A DNA stretch of 64,000 nucleotides from Serratia silvae (lineage in GTDB: Bacteria; Pseudomonadota; Gammaproteobacteria; Enterobacterales; Enterobacteriaceae), in assembly GCF_023282985.1 (NCBI RefSeq), contig NZ_JAGQDC010000014.1:1-64000 (forward strand), written 5' to 3'. Position numbers and translations under genes: made by a program. Each line of letters starts with the position of its first letter. The first letter of the stretch is position 1. Below, piece after piece: positions 44,627 through 53,760 of this stretch. The notes below the pieces were generated by a model. It was given only the letters and a program-made list of their open reading frames with translations. It ran no database searches and was not told the origin of the DNA.

Positions 44627-44926
44627 CGTGGGTGGCTTTCACCCACGGCGGATTTAATCGGCACGGCCAAGAGGATATTAGCCGAATAAATAAGACATTA
44701 CCGGTTTTCAGTCGGTTTCCATGCTGCTTTCAGTTTATTACCAACCGAAAGGGAAATCGAGAATAAACGGTTGAAATATAAGATTATATTTAAATTTTCC
44801 GATTGCGTTGCGCGGTTTCGTTTGCTGTAATTTGCAACGAAAGACTGAAAATACGCCTGTAACGGTTGCTGTGGCTCTCATGCCACGGCTGGAGTTTGCT
44901 ACGGGTAAATCAGGAGTCAGCTATTC
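44627..44926. other. Intergenic promoter region of the aga locus
   Basis: 300 bp, AT-rich, no gene. It contains several CTTTC/GAAAG-type words of the sort found in DeoR/AgaR operators, including inverted copies described separately. Confidence 0.5.
44816..44842. promoter_or_regulatory. Candidate AgaR/DeoR-type operator
   Basis: TTTCGTT at 44816-44822 and its complement AACGAAA at 44836-44842 form an inverted pair about 85 bp before the agaR start. AgaR operators are remembered as containing CTTTCGTTT-like words. The match is by eye only. Confidence 0.4.
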
Positions 44927-45208
44927 ATGATCAATACCGTAAAACGGCGGGAATTAATTATCGACCAGCTATGCCGTGAAGTGATTGCGGTGGTTGACGC
45001 CAGCAAGTTTGGCCGCAGCAGTTTCTGCATGATCCGCGGGATCGGCCAGATCCACCGATTGGTTACCGACAGCCGCATTCCGGCCAATTACCTGCATACA
45101 CTGCAAAATCTGGGGGTCGAGGTGATTAATCGCCGACCAATAAATCTCCGCATCAACAGGCATTTATTAGGCGTTAACCGATTATTTTTTAAGGAGTTAC
45201 CATCATGA
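44927..45208 (+). pseudogene. agaR: DeoR-family repressor AgaR with a large in-frame internal deletion
   Basis: 93 codons. The first 16 (KRRELIIDQLCRE) match the very start of the DeoR helix-turn-helix domain. The frame then jumps into the C-terminal sensor end: REVIAVVDASKFGRSSF, LVTDSRIPANYL, LGVEVI. About 160-170 residues, including the rest of the DNA-binding domain and the sugar-phosphate pocket, are gone. GGAG lies upstream and the last codons overlap the agaS start, so it is still translated and coupled. As a repressor it must be inactive. Confidence 0.85.
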
Positions 45209-46368
45209 CAGGTTATTTTTCTTACGATGCGGACTGGCTGGAGCAACATCATGCGCTGCATACCGCCCGTGAGATTTGGCAGCAGCCGGATCTTTGGGCT
45301 GCTTTGCACCAGCAGTTGCTCGCCCAACAGGAGCAATGCTCCGCTTTCCTGACGCCGCTGCTGCAAAACCCGCACCTACACATTGTGCTGTGCGGTGCGG
45401 GTAGTTCAGCTTTTGCCGGTCGGGCCTTGGCCCCGTGGCTGAGGGAAAAAACCGGCCGGGATGTTGCGGCCTACGGCACCACCGATATCGTCGCCAACCC
45501 GCTGCAATTTCTCGCCCCCTCACGCCCGACGCTGCTGGTGTCCTTCGCCCGTTCCGGCAACAGCCCGGAAAGCGTCGCCTCAGTGGCGCAGGCAGATCAG
45601 CTGCTACCTCAGTGCTATCACCTGATGCTGGTGTGCAACCCAGACAGCCAATTGGCAAACTATGCGCATGGCCGTAAGAACGTCTGTGCCCTGGTGATGC
45701 CACAGGGATCAAACGACCAGAGCTTTGCCATGACCTCCAGCTTCAGTTGCATGATGCTGAGCACCGCGCTGCTGTTAGGCCCCTATTCCCTTGACGCCGC
45801 CCATCAACCGCTGGCGCAGATGATCAAGCGCTGTAGAGAACTGCGTGAAACGTTGCAATCCCAAGTGAAGGCCCTGGCCAGCAGCGGCTTTAGCCGTTAC
45901 ATCGTGCTCGGCAGTAGCTGTTTCACCGGCCTGGCAGAGGAAGCGTCGTTGAAAATGCTGGAACTGACCGCCGGGCAGATCGTCACCCGCTACGACTCGC
46001 CGCTGGGCCTGCGTCACGGCCCTAAATTTATGGTCGATCCGCAGACGTTGGTGCTGTTGATGCTTTCCTGTAATCGCTATACCCAGCGTTATGAGCAGGA
46101 TCTGTGGGACGAACTTCAGCGTGATGGTTTGGCCAAGCAGATGGTTGGCCTTGGCAACTCGCCAACGGAGAAAACGGGCCAGTCCGATTTGCATCATGCC
46201 GACGATGATATCTGGCTGTTATTTCCCTATCTGCTGTTCGCCCAGATGCTGGCGTTTGAAACCTCTCTGGCGCACAGTCTGACGCCGGATAACCCTTGCC
46301 CAACTGGGGAAGTCAACCGCGTGGTAAAAGGCGTGACCCTTTATCCCTACTCTGCTACCGAGCTGTAA
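45205..46368 (+). CDS. agaS: AgaS, galactosamine-6-phosphate deaminase/isomerase (SIS domain)
   Basis: 387 residues with two sugar-isomerase (SIS) domains. Phosphosugar-binding segments are LCGAGSSAFAGRALAP, VSFARSGNSPESVA and VLGSSCFTGLAEEASLKMLE. AgaS converts galactosamine 6-phosphate to tagatose 6-phosphate and ammonia. Its start overlaps the agaR remnant by four bases. The usual kinase (agaK/pfk), aldolase helper (kbaZ) and PTS genes are not present around it. Confidence 0.9.
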   Translation: MTGYFSYDADWLEQHHALHTAREIWQQPDLWAALHQQLLAQQEQCSAFLTPLLQNPHLHIVLCGAGSSAFAGRALAPWLREKTGRDVAAYGTTDIVANPLQFLAPSRPTLLVSFARSGNSPESVASVAQADQLLPQCYHLMLVCNPDSQLANYAHGRKNVCALVMPQGSNDQSFAMTSSFSCMMLSTALLLGPYSLDAAHQPLAQMIKRCRELRETLQSQVKALASSGFSRYIVLGSSCFTGLAEEASLKMLELTAGQIVTRYDSPLGLRHGPKFMVDPQTLVLLMLSCNRYTQRYEQDLWDELQRDGLAKQMVGLGNSPTEKTGQSDLHHADDDIWLLFPYLLFAQMLAFETSLAHSLTPDNPCPTGEVNRVVKGVTLYPYSATEL

Positions 46369-47232
<864 letters not shown>

Positions 47233-47246
47233 CTCTAAAGAGTAAG

Positions 47247-47282
47247 GTTAAGGGCCGCAGAATAACGATATGCGGCCTTAAC
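47247..47282 (+). terminator. Hairpin after kbaY
   Basis: GTTAAGG-GCCGCA pairs with TGCGGC-CTTAAC with one bulged G around an 11-base loop. No clear T-run follows, so termination may be partial. Confidence 0.5.
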
Positions 47283-47569
47283 ATTAATATCGCCATTTAA
47301 AGTCACCCCCGTTATTATAAGCAGCATTAAAAGTAATAATTCTCACATCGCCCCCTAAATCCCCCCACTATGATCTAAATCATGGTTTTACTGCCTGCCC
47401 ATCCCTACTATTAAATTCAATTAACGAACGATTGCTGTTATTATTATTTACTTAATACATTATAGTAACGTTGGAAATTAAATCATCAGACAATGGAAGT
47501 TTATTTTTTAGACAATAATCTACTTTTTTGTTAATGGATGGTTTTACTTTATGCTAATAGGAATAGCTT
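47283..47569. other. AT-rich intergenic region
   Basis: 287 bp beyond the kbaY hairpin. It is very AT-rich with no gene seen. It probably holds the promoter of the small secreted protein that follows; no operator was recognised. Confidence 0.4.
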
Positions 47570-47881
47570 ATGAAATCTATTATTACGGCTTTGGCCATAC
47601 TGGCAGCCTTACCACTTCCAGCCCATTCAAAACAAGAAGTTAGCCATAAAACCATCTCAGGGAGCATCCAGTTTTCCGGCAAGATCAGCGCCCCAACCTG
47701 TGAGATTACGCGCAATGGCGGTCAATATACATCCAGTTGCTATCGTGAAACCGCCGTCAACACCAATGAGTTTATCCAAATGCCATTGGATGATATGGGT
47801 TCAGAATTAATGGGCAAACCCGTTCGTGAATCGGTGTTTAATGACCCTTCTCTACAACGAATTACGTTAATTTACAATTAA
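47570..47881 (+). CDS. Short secreted fimbrial-subunit-like protein
   Basis: 103 residues. The signal peptide is about 1-20 (KSIITALAILAALPLPAHS). The mature start GSIQFSGKISAPTCEI is the opening pattern of type 1 pilin-like subunits, with the first cysteine of the conserved pair; a second Cys follows at SSCY. Normal pilins are about 150-180 residues and end in a penultimate Tyr; this one ends LIYN and lacks the middle. It is either a trimmed pilin-domain protein or a stand-alone small adhesin-like protein. There are no usher or chaperone genes nearby. Confidence 0.55.
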   Translation: MKSIITALAILAALPLPAHSKQEVSHKTISGSIQFSGKISAPTCEITRNGGQYTSSCYRETAVNTNEFIQMPLDDMGSELMGKPVRESVFNDPSLQRITLIYN

Positions 47882-48096
47882 TCCTAATCGACGAAATTCA
47901 TTGTAATACGATTATTCCCATAAAAATAAATTTGTTGTTTTATAAACATTTTTTAGCGTTTCGCCTCTAGGGGTATACCTACTTGGGTGTACCCTGTTTT
48001 TCCTATAACCCCACCTCATCAGCATGTCCGAAATCCGCCATCACATCTGGCTTTTTCATGCAATAATCGCCTTACCAAACACAAGGAGTGAACAAC

Positions 48097-48621
48097 ATGC
48101 AGACCTTTTTTATTGATCGTATGCCGACGCCGGTCGGTGAACTGGTGTTGATTGGGGATGAGCAAGGACGGATGCGTGCACTGGACTGGACCGATCATGA
48201 AGATCGTCTGATGAAGCTGCTCAACAGCCATTATCGAGCCTCTCCCTTCATGATACAGCAGCAAGCCAACCCAGGCGGCCTGACGGAAGTGATACAGCGC
48301 TATTTTGCTGGCGAGTTAGCAGCTATCGACACAGTGCCGGTGATGACCGCTGGCACCGAGTTCCAGCGCACCGTCTGGCAGCAACTGCGGCAAATCCCCT
48401 GTGGGGAGATCATCACCTACGGGGAGTTGGCCAAGCGCATTGGCAGGCCAACCGCTTCGCGTGCAGTTGGCATGGCTAACGGCACTAACCCAATCAGTAT
48501 CGTGGTGCCCTGCCACCGAGTGATCGGCTCACAGGGAGCGCTGACCGGTTACGCCGGAGGGGTGCAACGCAAGCAATGGCTGCTGAAACATGAAGGTTTT
48601 CTGCCCCAGGATCTGATTTAA
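48097..48621 (+). CDS. ogt: Methylated-DNA--[protein]-cysteine S-methyltransferase Ogt
   Basis: 174 residues. The acceptor cysteine is in VVPCHRVIG, with the helix-turn-helix arginine region RPTASRAVGMANGTNPI before it. It repairs O6-alkylguanine and O4-alkylthymine by suicide transfer. The ATG at 48097 has AAGGAG eight bases upstream; an upstream GTG at 48088 falls inside that site. In E. coli ogt is next to fnr and uspE; here a regulator remnant has come between. Confidence 0.92.
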   Translation: MQTFFIDRMPTPVGELVLIGDEQGRMRALDWTDHEDRLMKLLNSHYRASPFMIQQQANPGGLTEVIQRYFAGELAAIDTVPVMTAGTEFQRTVWQQLRQIPCGEIITYGELAKRIGRPTASRAVGMANGTNPISIVVPCHRVIGSQGALTGYAGGVQRKQWLLKHEGFLPQDLI

Positions 48622-49466
48622 TCGGCCAACAGCGTCAACGCGCTTTCCTCATCCGTCACCAGGCCGTTGATCCAACGGCCTAGCAAGGCAGCACGAATGG
48701 CCTGATGCTTTTCCGCCCCCCCAGCCAGCGCAATCACCGGTTTTTCCGGCCGTTGGCGCAGATTGACGCTGGTCAACCGCCCATCGAGTTCGCTGGCCAC
48801 CCGCTGGCCTTGCGGATCGATAAAATGGCCCAGCATTTCTGCTACCGCGTTAGATGCGCGAAGGCGATCGACATCTTCCACGGTGATAAATCCATCCTTG
48901 TGCAGCGGGCAGTGATATTCGATGGTGCCAATGCCGATAAAGGTCACATCGGCCTGGCTGGCCTTGTCGTTCACTGTGCGGTAAATGCGGTGATTGCACC
49001 ACAGGGCGCGATCCTGTTCGCTATCGGCAAACAAGGGTGCAGGTAGGATAAAGTAGCGGCCCTGGGTTTTCTCCGCCATCCACAGCGGTACGTCATAGCG
49101 AGTACAGGAGCCGTCGGCCGCGATTGCACCAATCAGCGAGACGCAGCTATGCTGTGGCCGCTCCAATTCCGGCAGCTCGTCAATCGCCGCCTTCAGGCTG
49201 CGGCCTGAGCCAACCCCAATATTCAATGGCTGTTCACTGCGCAAAAACTGCGCCATCACTTCAGCCCCGGCTACCGCCACCGCGCGGTTTATCCCGGCAC
49301 TCTCCATTCCCTGGCTAGGCACAACCTGGCACAGCGTTAAGCCATAGCGTTCACTAAGACGATTGTTCTTTGATATTGAAGGCGTGGTGTGGGTGTATAC
49401 CGGTCTGTATCTGGTGGCGGCGGTGTTGACGTTGGTCGTCAAGGTCGACCAGCCAGGGCATAACAA
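48618..49466 (-). pseudogene. SorC/DeoR-type sugar-binding regulator lacking its DNA-binding domain
   Basis: From about 49366 down the product matches the sugar-phosphate-binding domain of SorC-family regulators: GLTLCQVVPSQ, NIGVGSGRSLKAAIDEL, CVSLIGAIA and IALAGGAEKHQAIRAALLG near the end. The N-terminal 55 or so residues that should hold the helix-turn-helix are gone. In their place the open frame runs antisense through the tail of an MFS gene. Its stop overlaps that of ogt by four bases. Non-functional as a regulator unless a new start supplies DNA binding, which is not seen. Confidence 0.75.
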
Positions 49467-49518
49467 CGTCCCGCATTATGTCCAGGCCAACGACGGTTTG
49501 GTAAAAAATAGCGCCTGA
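49372..49518 (+). pseudogene. C-terminal tail of an MFS sugar transporter
   Basis: In frame from 49379 the plus strand reads EGVVWVYTGLYLVAAVLTLV, a last membrane helix, then a polar tail ending VQANDGLVKNSA and a stop at 49518. This looks like the end of a major-facilitator sugar permease. Only about 46 residues remain, cut at the same junction as the SorC remnant. One deletion probably removed the front of both divergent genes. Confidence 0.6.
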
Positions 49519-49904
49519 TTTTAAAGGCGGGCGCTGCACTTTACCGTCATCACTGCCTAGCCCATTCACCGCACAAATTTGTGTTGAAATATTTACTCGT
49601 TAACCTTCGTGATAATCACAGATGAAGGCAATTCCACCCTTAATACCCCTATATAAACTAAGACTAATCATAAAAACCCGATGATACTGTGGGATTTATT
49701 CGTTTTTTATATATCTTTAGCCGACAGCAACTTGGTTTTTCCGAAATAGATAAATCACTAAACATCAGTATGCTACGGAATAATGAGCAATAGGCCTGTT
49801 TAAATATCACACAAAATGTCGCCGTTCTTGTTCTTGCTGTACTTATCACCTGCCGTAAAAGATGTTAAAATTGACTCATATCAATTATTGCGTGAGCTTA
49901 ATCT
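49519..49904. other. fnr upstream region
   Basis: 386 bp, AT-rich. Apart from an FNR box next to the fnr start, no gene or element was recognised. The left part borders the MFS remnant and may include more decayed sequence. Confidence 0.5.
49871..49884. promoter_or_regulatory. FNR box
   Basis: TTGAC-TCAT-ATCAA differs by one base from the TTGAT-N4-ATCAA consensus. It lies 20 bp before the fnr start, consistent with negative autoregulation known for fnr in E. coli. Confidence 0.8.
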
Positions 49905-50669
49905 ATGATCCCGGAAAAACGCGTGATTCGTCGTATCCAGTCAGGTGGTTGTGCGATCCATTGCCAAGACTGCAGCATCAGCCAATTATGTATTCCTTTT
50001 ACGCTGAATACGCATGAGCTCGACCAACTCGACAATATCATCGAGAGGAAAAAGCCGATCCAGAAAGGTCAGACGCTGTTTAAAGCCGGTGACGAACTGA
50101 AATCACTGTACGCCATCCGCTCCGGGACCATCAAAAGCTACACCATCACCGAACAGGGCGACGAACAAATCACCGGCTTCCATCTGGCGGGCGATCTGGT
50201 GGGCTTTGATGCCATCGGTGGCCTGAAGCACCCAAGCTTCGCGCAAGCGCTGGAAACCTCCATGGTCTGTGAGATCCCGTTTGAAACCTTAGACGATCTC
50301 TCTGGCAAAATGCCTAATCTCCGCCAGCAAATCATGCGTTTGATGAGCGGTGAGATCAAAGGCGACCAGGATATGATCCTGCTGCTGTCGAAGAAGAACG
50401 CCGAAGAGCGCCTGGCCGCTTTCGTTTATAATCTGTCGCACCGCTTTGCCGAACGGGGTTTCTCACCGCGTGAGTTCCGTTTAACCATGACCCGTGGCGA
50501 TATCGGCAACTATCTGGGCCTGACGGTGGAAACCATCAGCCGCCTGCTGGGGCGTTTCCAAAAAAGCGAAATCCTCAGCGTGAAAGGCAAATACATCACC
50601 ATCGAAAACGTAGACGCCCTGTCGCACCTGGCTGGCGCTTCGCGCATCAACGTCTCCGTTAGCGCCTGA
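49905..50669 (+). CDS. fnr: Fumarate/nitrate reduction regulator FNR
   Basis: 254 residues of CRP/FNR family. Cysteines 20, 23, 29 and 122, ligands of the oxygen-sensing [4Fe-4S] cluster, are all present ([11 protein letters not shown] and SMVCEIP), plus the non-ligand Cys16. The C-terminal helix-turn-helix has the recognition helix [13 protein letters not shown]. It switches transcription between aerobic and anaerobic growth. Essentially full length compared with the E. coli protein (250). Confidence 0.97.
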   Translation: MIPEKRVIRRIQSGGCAIHCQDCSISQLCIPFTLNTHELDQLDNIIERKKPIQKGQTLFKAGDELKSLYAIRSGTIKSYTITEQGDEQITGFHLAGDLVGFDAIGGLKHPSFAQALETSMVCEIPFETLDDLSGKMPNLRQQIMRLMSGEIKGDQDMILLLSKKNAEERLAAFVYNLSHRFAERGFSPREFRLTMTRGDIGNYLGLTVETISRLLGRFQKSEILSVKGKYITIENVDALSHLAGASRINVSVSA

Positions 50670-50795
50670 CCCTCTTCTGGGCCAATGATTCGCTGAAATT
50701 GTTGGCCCGGCCCCTTTCTGCCGCTGTTCTGTTTTTCAATGTTAGGTTACTCTGTAGTTGAACAGGCTGTTGATCTACAGCTGTAAGGAGGCCCT

Positions 50796-51758
50796 ATGGC
50801 GAAGTATCAGAATCTTCTGGTGGCTATTGACCCCAATCAGGACGATCAACCGGCGCTGCGCCGGGCGGTTTATCTGATCAAGCGGAACGGCGGGCGGATT
50901 AAAGCTTTCCTTCCTATCTATGATTTCTCCTACGAAATGACCACCCTGCTTTCACCAGACGAAAGGACGGCGATGCGGCAAGGGGTGATCAGTCAACGGG
51001 CGGCGTGGATTAAGGAGCAATGCCGATTCTATCTTGAAGACGGTGTCCCCATTGAAATCAAAGTGGTGTGGCACAATCGCCCCTATGAGGCGATCATTCA
51101 GGAAGTGCTGAGCGGCAACCACGATTTACTGTTGAAAATGGCCCATCAGCACGACAGGCTGGAATCGGTGATCTTCACCCCGACGGACTGGCATCTGCTG
51201 CGCAAGTGCCCTTGCCCGGTATGGATGGTGAAAGACCAACCCTGGCCAGAAGGGGGTAAAGCGCTGGTGGCGGTCAACCTGTCCAGCGAAGAGCCTTATC
51301 ATGACCCACTTAATATTCGACTGGTGAAAGAAACGCTCGAGTTGGCGCAAAACGTCAATCAAACCGAAGTGCACCTGGTAGGCGCCTACCCGGTCACCCC
51401 GATCAATATCGCCATCGAACTGCCCGATTTTGACCCCAGCATCTATAACGATGCGATCCGCGGGCAACACCTGATCGCCATGAAGGCGCTAAGGCAAAAA
51501 TTCCATATCAACCAAGAATTCACCCACGTGGAGAAAGGCCTGCCGGAGGAAGTGATCCCGGATTTGGCCGAGCATCTGCAAGCGGGCGTGGTGGTGTTAG
51601 GTTCTTTGGGCCGCACCGGTATTTCTGCCGCGTTTATCGGCAATACCGCGGAACAGGTGATCGACCATCTGAAATGTGACCTGCTGGTGCTCAAGCCGGA
51701 TGACTTCGACTGCCCGATCATCATGGATGAAGACGACGAGCACGACGATGAAGATTGA
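50796..51758 (+). CDS. uspE: Universal stress protein E
   Basis: 320 residues made of two tandem Usp domains. The start ([20 protein letters not shown]) and the segment [20 protein letters not shown] are near-identical to E. coli UspE from memory. The second domain has [20 protein letters not shown], the ATP-binding-type G-x2-G-x9-G(S/T) region. It has roles in oxidative stress and cell aggregation. AAGGAGG precedes the ATG. The acidic tail ([10 protein letters not shown]) is longer than usual. Confidence 0.95.
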   Translation: MAKYQNLLVAIDPNQDDQPALRRAVYLIKRNGGRIKAFLPIYDFSYEMTTLLSPDERTAMRQGVISQRAAWIKEQCRFYLEDGVPIEIKVVWHNRPYEAIIQEVLSGNHDLLLKMAHQHDRLESVIFTPTDWHLLRKCPCPVWMVKDQPWPEGGKALVAVNLSSEEPYHDPLNIRLVKETLELAQNVNQTEVHLVGAYPVTPINIAIELPDFDPSIYNDAIRGQHLIAMKALRQKFHINQEFTHVEKGLPEEVIPDLAEHLQAGVVVLGSLGRTGISAAFIGNTAEQVIDHLKCDLLVLKPDDFDCPIIMDEDDEHDDED

Positions 51759-51777
51759 TTTCGGTGCGTTATAAAAC

Positions 51778-51803
51778 AAACAGGGCCCAAATGGGCCCTG
51801 TTT
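51778..51803. terminator. Bidirectional terminator between uspE and fabV
   Basis: AAACAGGGCCCA pairs perfectly with TGGGCCCTGTTT around a two-base loop. It lies between converging genes, with A/T flanks on both sides, so it can serve either strand. Confidence 0.85.
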
Positions 51804-51821
51804 GACATTCTGGGGTAGAAA

Positions 51822-53015
51822 TTAAAGCTCTACCACGTCGAAACGTACGTCTGGATTAACGTCAGCGTCATAATCCACTTCTTCCAGACCAAAACCGAAC
51901 AGGCGCAGGAACTCCTGCTTGTAGCCAGTGTAATCGGTCAGTTCGCTCAGGTTTTCTGAAGTGATTGACGGCCACAGATCGCGGCAGGCCTGCTGCACAT
52001 CATCACGCAGTTCCCAGTCATCCATACGGATACGGGCATGATCGTCCAGCGGCATCTCTTCGCCGTACAGGCGGGTATGCATCAAACGGGAAACCTGTTC
52101 CATGCAGCCTTCGTGAATGCCCTTCTCTTTCATGATCTTGAAGGCCATAGAGATATACAGCGGCATCACTGGAATTGCAGAAGAAGCCTGGGTGACCACG
52201 GATTTCAGCACGGCAACGTGAGCGGTGCCGCCCTTGGCAGCCAGATCGCCACGGATGGCAGTAGCAGCACGATCCAAATCTTCTTTAGCGCGGCCCAGCG
52301 TACCGTGCCAGTAAATTGGCCAGGTCAGATCGGTACCGATATAAGAGTAGGCAACAGACTTGGCACCGTCGGCCAGCACGCCCGCTTCTTCCAGCGCCGA
52401 CATCCACAGTTCCCAATCCTGGCCACCCATCACGGTGATGGTGTTCTGGATCTCTTCTTCGCTCGCCGGTTCAACCGTGGCGGTGATGATTTGGTCTTTG
52501 TTGGTGTCGATAGCGGTGGTGGTGTAAACCTCACCGATTGGCTTCAGTGCAGAGCGCACGACTTCGCCCGTTTCCGGCATTTTACGCACCGGCGAAGCCA
52601 GCGAGTAAACCACCAAATCGATCTGGCCCAGGTCGGCTTTGATCAGCTCAATCACTTTGGCCCGGCATTCGTTGGAGAAGGCATCACCATTGACACTTTT
52701 CGCGTACAGGCCAGCTTCTTTAGCGGCTTTGTCAAAAGCAGCTGAGTTGTACCAGCCAGCGGTGGCCGTTTTACCTTCGCTGCCCGCTTTCTCGAAGAAT
52801 ACGCCGATGGTGGCGGCGTCGCTGCCAAAGGCAGTGGCAATACGGGAAGCCAGACCATAACCGGTAGATGCACCGATCACCAGCACACGTTTAGGGCCAT
52901 TGGCAATCTTGCCCTGCGCTTTGGTGTAGGCAATCTGACGACGAACATTGGCTTCACAACCGACCGGATGAGTGGTGGTACAGATAAAGCCGCGAACCTT
53001 AGGTTTGATAATCAT
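51822..53015 (-). CDS. fabV: Trans-2-enoyl-ACP/CoA reductase FabV
   Basis: 397 residues starting [20 protein letters not shown], the diagnostic FabV opening. The NADH site is [14 protein letters not shown] and the catalytic [10 protein letters not shown] has the Tyr-x8-Lys spacing that separates FabV from FabI. It carries out the last step of fatty-acid elongation; FabV enzymes are commonly triclosan-tolerant. The gene stands alone, upstream of a long AT-rich gap. Confidence 0.95.
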   Translation of the reverse strand: MIIKPKVRGFICTTTHPVGCEANVRRQIAYTKAQGKIANGPKRVLVIGASTGYGLASRIATAFGSDAATIGVFFEKAGSEGKTATAGWYNSAAFDKAAKEAGLYAKSVNGDAFSNECRAKVIELIKADLGQIDLVVYSLASPVRKMPETGEVVRSALKPIGEVYTTTAIDTNKDQIITATVEPASEEEIQNTITVMGGQDWELWMSALEEAGVLADGAKSVAYSYIGTDLTWPIYWHGTLGRAKEDLDRAATAIRGDLAAKGGTAHVAVLKSVVTQASSAIPVMPLYISMAFKIMKEKGIHEGCMEQVSRLMHTRLYGEEMPLDDHARIRMDDWELRDDVQQACRDLWPSITSENLSELTDYTGYKQEFLRLFGFGLEEVDYDADVNPDVRFDVVEL

Positions 53016-53760
53016 AATGGGTCTAGGATCCGTTAAAGGGATGAAATCAGGATATAAGATACCTCATTGTGCTCCTTTATGGTGATCTGATGTGTTGAAT
53101 TGCACATTTTATGAACATATTTTGTTAGATTAAGCACAAACATCACCTTATTTGACTAAAAAACCACCACTTTTTTTGTTTATGCAAGCCCCAAAATGTC
53201 GTTAGAGGCCGAACATGTATTGAACGCCCGATCCGAATCAGGGATGCAGTCAGCATAATCCAAGGCTCAAGCTTCGATAATGAATGAGTTGTCCAATCCA
53301 GTCGATCACGTAACGCTATTTCTGGCTCAAGTTCTGGGGACAGCTCAAAACAAGGGAGATGGAACTCCCGTAACTCAGAAAATGACTACTATTAATTGCC
53401 TATCTGGTCAGGTGTTTTTTAAAATCAAATGACAATTAACCAGGAGTTATCTTAATATAAAAACCGTGTTTTTTTATATAAAAATTAATCAACCCCCATC
53501 CCAGTAGCCATAATGCAAGTCACCTTATTAAGGTTACGTTTAATATTTTTAGTGTATTACCTCGATTTTAATGATAAAAAGTCCCACGCAATACAGCCTA
53601 TATACCGGTATAAAACATACCGCGCAACCTGCGGCTGTATGCTTATAGTTAGCGTTGCATTTCAAGGTTGAATTTGCGCCTCACTTTAACAAGAGATACA
53701 TCCATAGTATCAACTTAAATCATTCATTAACCAAATGAATAGCATCTGTATTAATCCAAA
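53016..53760. other. Long AT-rich upstream region of the NRPS gene
   Basis: 745 bp with no convincing gene on either strand. It carries the fabV promoter on the left and presumably the NRPS promoter on the right. The sequence becomes very AT-rich from about 53400. A 12-bp perfect palindrome lies at 53601. There is no dedicated regulator gene beside it. Confidence 0.5.
53601..53612. promoter_or_regulatory. 12-bp palindrome, possible operator for the NRPS gene
   Basis: TATACCGGTATA is a perfect palindrome about 150 bp before the NRPS start. It may bind a dimeric regulator; no known consensus is claimed. Confidence 0.3.

Noticed and set aside
44927-45208. The 93-codon frame as a genuine small DNA-binding regulator
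   Set aside because: Only the first 16 codons of the helix-turn-helix domain survive, so no recognition helix is present.
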